From Kingdonia uniflora (taxonomy: Eukaryota; Streptophyta; Magnoliopsida; Ranunculales; Circaeasteraceae), in contig JACGCM010002624.1 of assembly GCA_014058105.1 (NCBI GenBank), positions 186,001 to 250,000 of the forward strand: a DNA stretch of 64,000 nucleotides, given 5' to 3'. The notes under the pieces are model-generated. The model was not told the DNA's origin, did no database searches, and worked only from the letters and a program-made list of their open reading frames with translations. Positions within the stretch are counted from its first letter, which is position 1. Every line of letters starts with the position of its first letter. The translations under genes were made by a program, and so were the position numbers. Below, piece after piece: positions 27,558-39,009 of this stretch.

Positions 27558-27779
27558 TTAACTTCCCGGGGCGACTGCAGTGGGACAGACTGACTGCAGT
27601 ACCAACGATTGATGATGTGGAGCTCCCGTAGACTGTACTATCTTAATAGATGTTGATTGAGAGGCATACACCTCGCTTGATACTCTATCTATCTGTAGTT
27701 TACGAGAGTCACGGAACAACCGCGTCCATAGCTCCAAAAATGGGAATGGGAATGGGAGTAGGAGATCACTTATTTTCAT
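27558..27779 (-). CDS. Possible small protein gene, function unknown
   Basis: A single-exon minus-strand frame of 73 codons plus stop starts MKISDLLLPFPFPFLELWTR and ends in PTAVAPGS. The middle (FRDSRKLQIDRVSSEVYAS) has the balanced composition of real coding sequence, and local GC content rises sharply compared with its AT-rich flanks. I do not recognise the family and see no clear signal peptide or membrane segment. It could be a true small gene, the last exon of a larger gene, or an old gene fragment. Confidence 0.35.
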   Translation of the reverse strand: MKISDLLLPFPFPFLELWTRLFRDSRKLQIDRVSSEVYASQSTSIKIVQSTGAPHHQSLVLQSVCPTAVAPGS

Positions 27780-28309
27780 GGCTTAATTGGCTAATTGCCA
27801 TTGACTTTTTGTAATTTTAAAGGTTTCTTGACCTTGATTTTTTTTTTTTTTTAAGGCAAAAGCTTTCTATAACAACTTCTCATTGTTTACATCATTCATG
27901 TTATTGTTTCTCCATTTTTTGATAAGGAAAGGCCTTTGCTTTGATGGATATAATATGGTTTGCTGATGTGGACCACGTAACACCGACATATACATGTGAT
28001 ATTATTATGCATATATATTGATGATCAAACAAGTATTTCCCATTTTGTCTATTGCACCACTTGAGATCAAACCCTCAATTTTCTACTAGTGTCTACCTTT
28101 AAGTGAACTTCAATAGTCCCTAATTATAGTGTTCTTAGTCGAGCCGTGTTGCACAATAATGCTTTACAAAAAAATGGAGCAGGCAGGCCGATCTGTGTCA
28201 GGATTGAAAAAGATTATGCATGTTTGTTTTAACGTCTTATCAAGCCTGCCTGATTTTTTTAAGGTCATGTGCGAAAAATAAAACTGGGCATTTTTACTTG
28301 ATTTTTTTT
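27780..28309. other. Spacer
   Basis: AT-rich, with several long poly-T tracts. Nothing is recognised. Confidence 0.4.
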
Positions 28310-28775
28310 TCCCCTAAGGATTTTGTGATTTTTATCTACTCTTAGGTCGAATTTGAACTGAGTTTGTCTCGTGTGCTTTGTGGATTAGTCAGACACAAAA
28401 GTTGGTAAATTATGAAGCTGGATCACCTGGTTTGCAAAAAAAAAAAAAAAACATTCTCAATTAGTATTTGACTTACGTTCTAGTAATTATGCAGAGACAA
28501 CGTCAATCATCTCAATGCTACAAATTGGCATTTTTTACTTGTTTTTTTTTTTTTTTGTAGTACTTGGGTTTGTGGGCCTCTCGAGATAATTGGGTTTGGT
28601 TTTTTGATTTTTGTCTACTCTTAGGTCGAATCTGAATTGAGTTTGACTCATGTGCCCTGTGGATGGATTAGTCAGACACAAGAGTTGGTAAATTATAAAG
28701 TTGGATCACCCTAGTTTGCAAAAAAAAAAAAAAAAACATTCTCAATTAGTATTTGACTTGCGTTCTAGATACTCA
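28310..28775 (+). repeat. Direct duplication of about 170 bp
   Basis: A block running from GATTTTTATCTACTCTTAGG (near 28327) to ACTTACGTTCTAG (near 28480) recurs at about 28602-28769 with about 90% identity by eye. Both copies include CTCTTAGGTCGAAT, TTAGTCAGACACAA, a long A tract and CATTCTCAATTAGTATTTGA. About 120 bp of unrelated sequence separates them. No element ends are obvious. Confidence 0.8.
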
Positions 28776-29207
28776 GGCATCTCAATGCTACATTACTACT
28801 CTCCCAATTGTAGCGTTGCATGTCTCGATCTAGACGCGACATTTACACGAAGACGAGCAATTAATGGTATTATGGCAGGGATGTATCTCTATCACAAATG
28901 ACTCAACTCAACCATGTCTTAATTGTTGCATTATTGTATAACAACATGTAACCATTGAGATGTAGTTTGCCATAATGAGTGCATGCACCACCACTATTAT
29001 CACCTTTGGCTCACCAAAATTAAGTCATTTAACCAATTGACCAAAGTGGTGTTTGTCAACTATGTGTTGGGCCATATTTGCATTTGGGACCATCTTGTTT
29101 TAGGCTCATTTTTATCCCACGTTTAAGGCCTTTGTACCACAAAGCTTAGATTTCCTCGAATTTGTCTGCGCCGCGCTGCACGTGTCACTTATATATCTTT
29201 CGTATAG
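28776..29207. other. Spacer upstream of the alcohol dehydrogenase remnant
   Basis: No gene is recognised. The 5' exons expected for an alcohol dehydrogenase are not found here, which supports 5' truncation of the remnant downstream. Confidence 0.45.
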
Positions 29208-30319
29208 GTTTTGGCGCTACTGTGAATGTTGCATAACCAAAAAATGGTTCAACAGTTGTTGTTTTCAGATTGGGAGCCATAGGCCTTGCTGTGAGTTTAC
29301 TCTTGACCTATATTCTTTACGTTATTGTTGAACAAGCAATTTATATTGTGACTAACTTAAGTTATTTGTGCCTTTAAGCCGCTAATGGAGCAAGAGTATC
29401 CGGGGAATCGAGAATTATTGGTGTTGATTTGAATGCTAATAGGTTTTAAGGAGGTGAGCAAGTTACTAAGTAAACTCTGAGTATATGACAATATAGTCTC
29501 CTAGTTGAGATTTCTTGTCTCTGTGTCATTTCATGGAAATGGTGTTCGCAAAATTGGTTCCTATGTTCCCTGATGAATTAGCATATTCTTACAGTTCATT
29601 TGTAATTTTGTTGTGCATTGTTGCAGCCAAAAACTTCGGAGTGACTGAATTTGTGAACCCGCAAGACCATAAAATGCCAGTTCAAGAGATTAGTTCTTGA
29701 ATAATTAGCACTGCATCTAAAGTTATAATATTTAAGACTGGTTTTGGACTGTGGTACAAAATTTTTTATTTGATATTTAAGTTGATCCTCAGGTGATTGC
29801 TGAGATGACTAACGGAGGAGTCAATCGCATGTACAGGAAGCATCGCTGCAATGATATCTGCCTTTGAATGTGTTCATGATGTATTTTCCTCAACTCTTGC
29901 AATCTTCTCACTACAGTATTTTTATATATCTTAAAACATCGATAATTTCTAATGTAATATCTACAATGTCTTTTTGTTCAGAGTTGGGGTGTTGTTGTAC
30001 TGGTTGGTGTACCAAACAAAGATGATGCATTCAAGACGCACCCGATGAACATACTTAATGAAAGGACACTCAAGGGTACCGTTTTTGAAAACTACAAACC
30101 GCGTTTAGATATTCCTGGGGTCATGGAGAAATGAAAGGAGTAAGCAAATTTTCTAGAAAAAGAAAGACATCACGGGTCATTAAAATTGCCTTTGTTTTAA
30201 TCCTTGCAGGAGCTTCAAGTGGAAAAGTTCATTACTCATGCAGTCCCATTCTCCGAGATCAACAAGGCGTTCGATATCATGCTTTAAGGAGAAGGTATTT
30301 TGATGCATCATTAACATGA
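29208..30319 (+). pseudogene. Alcohol dehydrogenase-like pseudogene (3' part)
   Basis: Six remnant exons of a zinc-type ADH-like gene lie in order with introns still between them: 29208-29290, 29379-29452, 29627-29690, 29793-29878, 29982-30133 and 30210-30319. They encode pieces such as [80 protein letters not shown] and PFSEINKAFDIML. These cover the Rossmann NAD-binding domain to near the C-terminus. The N-terminal zinc-binding domain is missing. In-frame stops occur in exons 1, 2 and 6, exon 4 has lost bases, and the first Gly of the GLGAVG loop is Arg. Retained introns show a DNA-level duplicate, not a retrocopy. Confidence 0.88.
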
Positions 30320-30344
30320 ATGGATAATAATGGATAAGAGAACG

Positions 30345-30774
30345 GATACGAAGAGATGTTTGAGTTGTGCATAATTATGGTGTTTTATTTTGGATTTCCC
30401 TTGTGTAATGTATTCCTTTTTTTGTTATGTGATCTTTGTACAAATGGAAATAAAACTCACATGGTATTTTTTTTATTTGGTTACTTATCTTTTATTGTTG
30501 CTCAACAAAAATTAGAATGAAAAAAACCCGCCCTTGGCTCTTAAACTATTTTATGTTGAATACGAAGAGATATTTGAGTTGTGCTTAATTATGGTGTTTT
30601 ATTTTGGATTTTCCTTGTGTAATGTATTCCCTTTTTTGTTATGTGATCTTTGTACAAATGAAAATAAAAATTACATGGTTTTTTTTTTTGCTTACTTATC
30701 TTTCATTGTTGCTCAACAAAAATTAGAATGAAAAAAACCCGCCCTTGGCTCTTAAACTACTTTATGTGGAATAC
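30345..30774 (+). repeat. Two-copy 214-bp tandem duplication
   Basis: Units beginning TACGAAGAGAT at 30347 and 30561 share a T-rich sequence that includes GTGTAATGTATTCC and CCCGCCCTTGGCTCTTAAACTA. They start right after the ADH remnant, in what was probably its 3' UTR. Confidence 0.9.
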
Positions 30775-31277
30775 TAGATTTATATATGCCTTGTCATTAC
30801 GGTAAAACAGTAAGCTCCATTAGTATCTTATATTTGAGTAAGAATGTTGGTCAAGTTAGGCGTAATTTAGAGTATGATAAGGGGATGATAACTAATGTTG
30901 AAAATGATGATAAGGAAGAAAACATAAAAGCGAGGATGATAACACAAATTAAATATTATTTTTAATGTTATTCAATATTTTATGATTTAATTATGCGTTG
31001 CAATTTCAGATAATCTATATTTTTTCAACAAAAGGTTGACTATATTTTTCATGTTCTATATTGCAACAATTATTATTTAGATAAAAAAATCACCCAAAAC
31101 CAACTTCAAATATACATTCACACTTAAATTTTCCAATAAATACAAATACTATACACACTTAAAGCCTAAATATTTTATGAGCATAACGGTCTAGCATGCG
31201 CGTTAACGCGTGCCTAAGTGCTCGTTACTATAAGTAGAAATACAATAATAAGCACAACCAACCATCTTAGGTGAACA
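30775..31277. other. Spacer
   Basis: AT-rich region downstream of the SABATH stop. Contains CATGCGCGTTAACGCG near 31194-31210 but no recognised feature. Confidence 0.45.
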
Positions 31278-32605
31278 TTATCCCATTCTCGTCAGTGAAA
31301 CAACTAGCACAGTTGTGGTAAACGCATTCTTCTCTTTAGAATAACGATCAAACACGATCTCTCTAAATGTACTAAAAAGTTCTTCCATTACTTCCTTCCC
31401 AAATTGTTCGGCCAGCAACGGTTCCATAACGGCTCTCAAACATGTGACGACTTCTTCGCACTCACTCTTCTTTGTATTCGGACTAGTCCACACTTGATCG
31501 ATTGCCTCTATTGCATTGGTAACAAAGGATCTTTCACTCTTTATCAAATACTTCAATTCAGTAGGGGATGGCATGTATAACGGAAAGTTAAACGAGTGTA
31601 ATTTCTCGTCTTCAATTACACCCTGTGTACATTTAACACATTGTCAGCATAGTCTATTTCAAATTATAGAAACATCGGGTTTTATACGGGACGTACCTTA
31701 GAGACCAATTCGTTGATGGCCACACCTATCAACTCCCAAATGTAAGCATTCTCGTTGCTAGTACGATCTTCGCTTCTCCTACCCGCCACCATAAAAACCA
31801 TTCCTCCTCCTTCAACAACTTCTACTGAACGTGACTTCAAAAACGACGAGAAGTCATTATGAAATTGTTCAAAATATGCATTAAGAACGCTTGGCGGACT
31901 AGACTTTGACATGTAAACATTCCTCTTGTTACCCTCTATGCCTTGAGGAACCTTGCAAATTAAAACACATTTTCCTGAGTATAAATTGTGATATAACCTT
32001 GAAGAGTTTGCAACAATTCTCACCTGAGATAGCCAATGAAGACTATACGAAGAATGCACAAAGTGCAGACTCTGACTAGGAAAAAGCCTCCCGTAGAAAC
32101 TCCCGGGAACCCCATAAACAAAACACGGTCCAAATTCATATCCTTTAGTGTCCTTAATATTGTCATAGAAACCCTGTAAGGACTGGAAAGTGGAGTTGAA
32201 GTCGTTTCCAGGCAGGTCGTTCAAGTATATATGGAACTCTGGCGTTGGACGACCCAATTCACAACAATTTTGGTAGACGGTGTCCATGAGCTCAGAGGCC
32301 ACGAATAATGTATTGGACCCTGTAGCACAGCCTAACTCTGCAAACCCAAGGGTTTTGCTCGTGGAAGAACATATTTGAAGTATGGCCTTGTCTCGGAAAT
32401 GCTTTGTTTTTGTTAAACCACACCTCTGCCAAAGTTAAACAATGTACGTAACGAGTTATAAAGGTCTTACTGTAATAACTTTGCGGACTAGAGCGAGAGA
32501 GCGAACCTGGAAGTTGGAATTGGTAGCGTAACTTTCTTCTCCATTTCCTGCATTCATGTGGAAAACTTGAGAAACGTTGATGGCTTTCACTATCTTGTTC
32601 TCCAT
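31278..32605 (-). CDS. SABATH family carboxyl methyltransferase
   Basis: This enzyme uses S-adenosylmethionine to methylate the carboxyl group (in some members a ring nitrogen) of a small molecule such as salicylate, benzoate, jasmonate or a related acid. Exons 32605-32507, 32425-32024, 31951-31697 and 31622-31278 join to 366 codons plus stop, the usual family length. Signatures are the N-terminal QVFHMNAGNGEESYATNSNF, motif I FAELGCATGSNT, the acidic LNDLPGNDFN, PGSFYGRLFP, SSYSLHWLSQVPQG and the C-terminal TTVLVVSLTRMG. The third intron is only 72 bp and stays open in frame, but splicing it out restores the family sequence LHWLSQ-VPQG. The residue after SYSL is His; as I recall, salicylate-type enzymes usually have Met there. 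The substrate cannot be assigned. Confidence 0.94.
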
Positions 32606-33525
32606 TCTTCGCTTCTCTCAACTATAGGTGCATCCATTCAGGTGCTCATTTATTTATCAATAGTCCCCGGCCATACCAATACTAACAAATAATTACGATC
32701 GATGACCCTACAATACGATCTAGGATAGGATTTGGGCAACCCTACAATACGATCTAGGATAGGATTTGTGCAACCATTGTCAAGAAAATGTACCTCAAGA
32801 TGATATTCTCTGACACTAAGTCCGAGAATCAATCAGAGCGACGTCTATCAATATGAACTTGTGGACTTTGTTACCAAAGAAGAAATTATTATTTCCCTCG
32901 TAGCTCTAAAATATTTCCAAGCACAAGGTGCTCATGGTAGGGATCGAAGATATATCAATAAGTGAGGACAATCAACTTTATCTCAGATAATGTCTCTCTG
33001 TTAAACCTATTTCTGACCACCATCAAACCAAATGAGTAGCAGTGCGTCTTGATGTTATGTGTAGTTCATTCTTCTTAGATATCTGTTTCTTAGACATCTG
33101 ACTACAAACAGATACACACATACAAATGGCATTAGCTACAGAAACAAATGAAAATGCAGTAGAACATTGCAAAATACAGCTAAAGAAACAAATGAAATTA
33201 TTGTAAATGGAAATGGGAGTTGTTGAAGAGTAATAGGTAAACCTTATTTTGAAATAGTTTTTATTTGATACATTGTTTGATGGCAAGATTTTTTCTCAAA
33301 GAGTGTGATGAATTTATAATCATCAATGAGGGCCGTTTGATAAAAAAAAAGAAACACTAAAGAACGGTTGATATCGAAGCGTTTTTCTAGGAAATGTGAG
33401 AAGGGTGGGGGAAGATATAAATGAAACTGTTTAGTTTTCGAGGATTTTATTTTGTATCTCGAGAAAATATCTACGATTTTTAAATAACTTCCCTTGATTT
33501 AACGGCCTATACTTCGACTGCTAAC

Positions 33526-34010
33526 CATGGTTTTAAATAACCGTTATAACAACTGTTATAACGCCGCTACAACGGTAACACCTTGAGCCCGTTCCGTTAT
33601 GTGCCTTGTTCCGTTACGGACCGTTATTTTATACCATAACGGTTGTTGTTACCGTTATAACAACGCGTTATTTTTAGTATTCTTTTTTACATTTTTTATA
33701 AAAATTATATAGCGTTATAACGCTGTTATTTATAAAATAACAGCCGTTCTAATTGAAAACTATTGCAAAATTTTAGAAAATAAATAACAATGCCGTAATG
33801 TATAGTACTTTAATGAGGGAGGTGCGAGCTAAGTAGCCCATATAGCCTCAATATATAAATACATAATTATTACCACTATTTTTAAATTTTAAACTATTTG
33901 ACTATCCTTGTGTTATTTGGATTTTGAAAACGTAACACTGTTATAACACCGTTATAACGGTAACGGCCTCTGCCTGTTACACCGTTATAGCGTACCATTT
34001 TAAACCTTGT
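33526..34010. mobile_element. Non-autonomous transposon rich in GTTATAAC palindromes
   Basis: This stretch is present in copy 1 of the segmental duplication and absent from copy 2 at about 35957, giving an empty site. Its ends are roughly inverted (AACCATGGTTTTAAAT against ATTTTAAACCTTGTT). It is flanked by TGCTAAC and TGCTGAC, a probable duplicated target. Inside are many copies of GTTATAAC and CCGTTATAACGG-like palindromes. There is no ORF. Target length near 7-9 bp suggests a hAT- or MULE-type element, but the class is inferred. Confidence 0.75.
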
Positions 34011-34230
34011 TGCTGACAACCTGCAAATTAACAGACGACAGAGGCAGGTTTTGGTTGTAAATAAGTTGTTTTAGTATGGGGTAAAATAAATAGTTCATTA
34101 AGCGAACATTGTTGAGTTAGACTCCATTTGCGTATAATGGTATTATAAAGTATTTTGTTGGTACCCCAAATAAGTTCATTAATTTACATTAAACCGGAGA
34201 TAAAACCGTGATTTCAAACCGGGAAAAAAA

Positions 34231-37200
34231 ATGCAAACAGCGATAGTTATGTTTCGACAAAGAAGCTCCATTAAAACAATTCTTCGAATTCTCCCCATTT
34301 CTTCATCTTCTCCTTTATTTCTCAATCTAATCTCATACCCTTCTCGCTTTTGCACCAAAGTGGGACTAAAAGAATCGAAATTGGATGACCCCAGTAGCTT
34401 ATCTTGGAGAGTCGAGAAGCTTTTGAGAGGAGAATCAGTTGTGTCTGCATTTCAAAGTTGGATGGGTGAAGGATTGCCAATTCAAAGGGGTGATATTTCT
34501 CAAGCTATTAATCGTTTGAGGATGCTTAGATTGAACAAACGAGCACTAGAGGTGAACCCCATTTGCTTGTTTTTGGTAGTTGTGAGTTTGTTTATCTGTT
34601 TTAGTTAAGTGCACCATGTGTTTGTTTAAATAGCTAGGACAGTTTATTGCGAAAAATAGTGATGTCCCTTGATACCCTTTTATGGTTTTGATGTTTTGCT
34701 TGAGTTTAGTATCATCAAGCTAACTTTCATGTCACTAGTTTAATACCAAGATGAAGTTTTTTTTTTTTTTTGCGACTATGAGGTTCATGGGTTGATTACT
34801 GATTACAAGCTAACTTGGAATATAAGGTTTATGAAGGGTTTATCAAACTTTGTGATGCATTTGAAATTACGATGCATTACTTCAGCCTACTAAATGTAAT
34901 GTTTTGATAACTGTAGACCTTGTAGAGTTGAAGTTCTTTTCTACCAGTAGCCTCTTACAAGACTAATTATCTTACCACTCCTTCATAACCCTTTGATTAA
35001 ATTTAGTATCACGAAACATCATACTAAAAACAAATTACGATCGATGACCCTACTCTGTAGGGTAGGATTTGTTTGGCAACACTTCAAAAGATATGTTGAA
35101 AAACAATACGATCTAGGATAGGATTTGGGCAACCCTACAATAATACGATCAACAACAAATGCCATTGAGGCTCCACTTGGCATGTAGTATTTTTTTTTGT
35201 TTGTTGGAGAAATGTCTTTTTCTAAACTCTGATTCATAACCATTGTCAAGAAAATGTACGTCAAGATGATATTCTCTCACACTAAGTCCGAGAATCAATC
35301 AGAATGACGTTCATCAATATGAACTTATAGACTTTGTTACCAAAGCGGAAATTCAAATTTCCCTCGTGCCTCTGAAATATTTCGAAGCACAAGGTGCTCA
35401 TGGCAGGGATCGGAGATATATCAAGAAGTGAGGAGAATCAACTTTCTCTCAAATAGCGTCTCTTAGTTAAACCTATTTCTGACCACCATCAAACCAAATG
35501 AGTAGCAGTGCATCTTGATGTTATGTGTAGTTCATTCTTCTTAGACATCTGACTACAAACAAATACACACATACAAATGACATTAGCTACAGAAACAAAT
35601 GAAAATGCAGTAGAACATTGCAAAATACAACTAAAGAAACAAATGTAATTATTGTGAATGGAAATGAGAGTTGTTGAAGAGTAATAGGTAAAAATTATTT
35701 TGAAATAGTTTTTATTTGATACAGTGTTTGATGGCGAGATTTCTTCCCGGAGAGTGATGAATTTATAATCCCTGAGGGCCGTTTGATAAATAAAAACACT
35801 GTAGAACGGTTGATATCGAAGCGTTTTTCTTGGAAATGTGAGAGGGGTGGGGGAAGATATAAATGAAACTGTTTAGTTTTCGAGGATTTTACTTTGTATC
35901 TCGAGGAAATATCTATGGTTTTTAAATAATTTCCCTTGATTTAGCGGCCTATACGAGTGCTAACAACCTGCAAACTAACAGACGACAGAGGCAGGTTTCG
36001 GTTATAAATAAGTGGTTTTAGTAAGGGGTAAAATAAATATTTCACGTTCAAAGTATTCATTAAGGGAACATTGTTGAGTTAGACTCCATTTGCGTATAAT
36101 GGTATTATAAAGGATTTTGTTGATACCCCAAATAAGGCCATTAATTTACATTAAGCCGGAGATAAAACCGTGATTTCAAACCGGGAAAAAAAAATGCAGA
36201 CAGTGATAGTTCTGTTTTCACAAAGAAGCTCCATTAAAACAATTCTTCGAATTCTCCCCATTTCTTCATCTTCTCCTTTATTTCTCAATCTAATCTCATA
36301 CCCTTCTCGCTTTTGCACCTAAGTGGGACTAAAAGAATCGAAATTGGTTGACCCCAGTAGCTTATCTTGGAGAGTCGAGAAGCTTTTGAGAGGAGAATCG
36401 GTTTTGCCTGCATTTCAAAGTTGGATAAGTGAAAGATTGCCAATTCAAATGGGTGATATTTCTCAAGCTATTAATCGTTTGAGGATGCTTAGATTGAACA
36501 AACGGACACTAGAGGTGAACCCCATTTGCTTGTTTTTGGTAATTGTGAGTTTGTTTATCTGTTTTAGTTAAGTGCACCATGTGTTTGTTTAAATAGCTAG
36601 GACAGTTTATTGCTAAAAGTAGTGATGTCCCTTGATACCCTTTTATGGTTTTGATGTTTTGCTTGAGTTTAGTATCATCAAGCTAACTTTCATGTCACTA
36701 GTTTAATACCAAGATGAAGTTTTTTTTTTTACTTCTTTTTTTTGCGACTATGAAGTTCATGGGTTGATTACTGATTACAAGCTAACTTAGAATATAAGGT
36801 TTATGAAGGGTTTATCAAACTTTGTGATGCAAAATTCAACATTTGTGACAACTTTGAGCAAAACCTTCAGCCTACTAAATGTAATATTTTGACAACTGTA
36901 GACCTTGTAGAGTTGAAGTTCTTTTCTACCAGTCGCCTCTTACAAGACTGGTAATCTTACGACTCCTTCATAACCCTTTTTTGCATTTGAAATTTTGATT
37001 AAATTTAGTACCACGAAACATCATAGTAGCAAAATGTCATTACTTTGAAATACCAATACCGTACATGAAGATTTTTGGGGTTAACAAAATTATGGTATTT
37101 TCTCCATTATGAAGTTCATGGGCCAAATGCATGCTAACATGAAAAATTAAGTACAAAAGGCAACATTTGGATAACTTTGAGCTACACTGTCAGGGTACTA

Positions 37201-39009
37201 AATGTAATGTGTTGACGATGAAAGACCTTGCAGAATATAACTTCTCTTTCTATCAGTCGCTTTTTATAAAATCTGACCTTGTATCCCATAGTATAGGAAA
37301 TGCCCATGACGTTTCATTTCGGTTATCTATGACATGGGATTGACTATGATACCAGATGTTAAAACCACCCATGTGGCGAAAACCTTGATGATAATGTGCA
37401 AAATTTTATCTAAGGTATTTAACATGAATTCTTGCTTACAGGTGATGGAATGGGTGATCAGGGAGAGGCCCTACAAACCCAAAGAATTAGACTATTCTTA
37501 CCTGTTGGAGTTCACGATCAAGCTTCATGGAGTACCTCATGGTGAGAGTCTCTTCTCTCGTATACCTGACGAGTTCCAGAATGATTTGCTCTACAACAAT
37601 CTTGTCATTGCCTGCTTAAATCAAGGAAAGATCAGGATATCTTTAGCTTACATGAAGCAAATGAGAGTATTGGGCTACCCAATTTCACATTTGGTCTTCA
37701 ATCGCCTCATTGTCCTTCACTCGACTCACAAGCGGAAGAAAAATATTCCAAAAATTCTCACCCAGATGAAGGCTGACGGTGTTGCGCCACATGTCTCCAC
37801 CTACAACATTCTGTTAAAGATAGAGGCTAATCAACATAATATTGAAAGACTGGGAACGGTGTTTGATCAAATGAAACGAGCAAAAGTCGAGCCTAACGAA
37901 ATAACTTACTGCATATTGGCTACTGCACACGCCGTAGCACGGCTTAATGTTGTAGCTGAGACATATGCTGATGCATTAGAAAAATTCAAAACAGAAAAAA
38001 ATTGGGCAACTCTAGATGCTCTACTTATATTGTATGGACATTTAGGGAAGGAAGTGGAGCTGGAGCGCACATGGGAAGCTGTTCAGAACCTCCCATATCT
38101 CAGGTACATTACATTATTTTTTTCATAAAATTCTCCGAGTTCTTACGACTTCGATGAATTTTACACCATATGGTAATACTGAAGTATTCATCAACTGATT
38201 TTCGATTACTTGGATTGTTGAATAACTTTTTGCCGCCAAAGTCTTTTTTTGCGATTCTCTCTACAAAAATTGGTTTTAGTAATTCTCTTCTTATATTTAG
38301 ATACCAAAATCGAAATTATTATTTTATTTTACTTGAGGTGTTCCATCTCTTAACTATGATTTTCCTGTATATGTATGAATTTATCATATTGATATTTTCC
38401 TATATATGCAACTGTGGTAGCTATAAAAGCATTATGTTGGCGATTGAAGCATTTGGGAGACTAGGACGGGTAGAACGAGCTGAAGATCTTTGGTCTGAAA
38501 TGAGGTCAAGACAACATTCCAAATCGACTGAAGAATTCAATTCAATCATGTCGGTATATTGCAAACACGGTCTTATTGATAAAGCAACTGAATTGTTAAA
38601 GGAAATGAAAGCGAATGGGTGCACGCCAAATGCACCAACTTATCTGCATCTCACATTGGGTTGTTTGAAAGGAGGGTTGATTGAGAAAGCCATGAAGACA
38701 TTTGAAGCTGGGACGGATCAAACAATAGCCAGGTCAGTTAAGAGATCAATATCATGGTTGGAGACTACTCTTTCAATAGTTCAAGTCTTTGCAGACATGG
38801 GTGATGTAGAGAACGCGAAGAAATTTTTTGGGGACTTAAAGGAAGCTAGGTATTCCAAGTATACTTTTGTGTGCAATTCATTGATAAAAGCCTTTGTAAA
38901 AGCTAGGGTTTATGAGCCAGATCTACTTAAATCGATGATTTTAGGAGGAGCTCGGCCAGATGCAGAGACTTACTGTCTTGTGAAACTTGTTGAAGAATTT
39001 CGGACTTGA
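34231..39009 (+). CDS. P-class pentatricopeptide repeat (PPR) protein, organellar
   Basis: PPR proteins bind organellar RNA and act in its processing, stability or translation. Exons 34231-34551, 37442-38103 and 38421-39009 join in phase to 523 codons plus stop. The first 40 residues are rich in R, S, I and L and lack acidic residues, as in a mitochondrial transit peptide. PPR-type helical pairs run from about residue 130 to 500, with clear units such as VSTYNILLKIEANQHNIERL and PNEITYCILATAHAVARLN. No E or DYW editing domain follows. The first intron (2.9 kb) contains a second copy of exon 1 with a stop codon (36194-36514), so I use the upstream copy. The gene could be impaired if transcription now starts mainly from the inner duplicate promoter. 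Confidence 0.85.
36194..36514 (+). pseudogene. Duplicate first exon of the PPR gene, with a stop codon
   Basis: This 321-bp block aligns without gaps to the first PPR exon at 34231-34551, including ATG and donor. A Lys codon has become TAA at 36320-36322, leaving a 42-residue peptide. A change of Arg to Met later in this copy (QMGDISQAIN) creates an internal in-frame ATG that could restart translation without the transit peptide. The block has its own copy of the upstream promoter region. Confidence 0.88.

Larger units (their letters stand above)
32685..37027 (+). repeat. Tandem segmental duplication spanning the PPR promoter and first exon
   Basis: Copy 1 runs from about 32685 (ATTACGATCGATGACCC) to about 35030. 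Copy 2 runs from about 35031 to about 37027. They correspond along their length, including CCATTGTCAAGAAAATGTAC (near 32774 and 35240), the PPR start codon (34231 and 36194), its splice donor and the region to ACGAAACATCATA. Copy 1 is longer mainly because of an insertion of about 484 bp. Identity by eye is well above 90% over most of the length. Confidence 0.92.

Noticed and set aside
31952..32023. Reading straight through the 72-bp third SABATH intron
   Set aside because: It is open in frame, but it adds 24 residues in the middle of the conserved LHWLSQ-VPQG motif and has good GT and AG ends.
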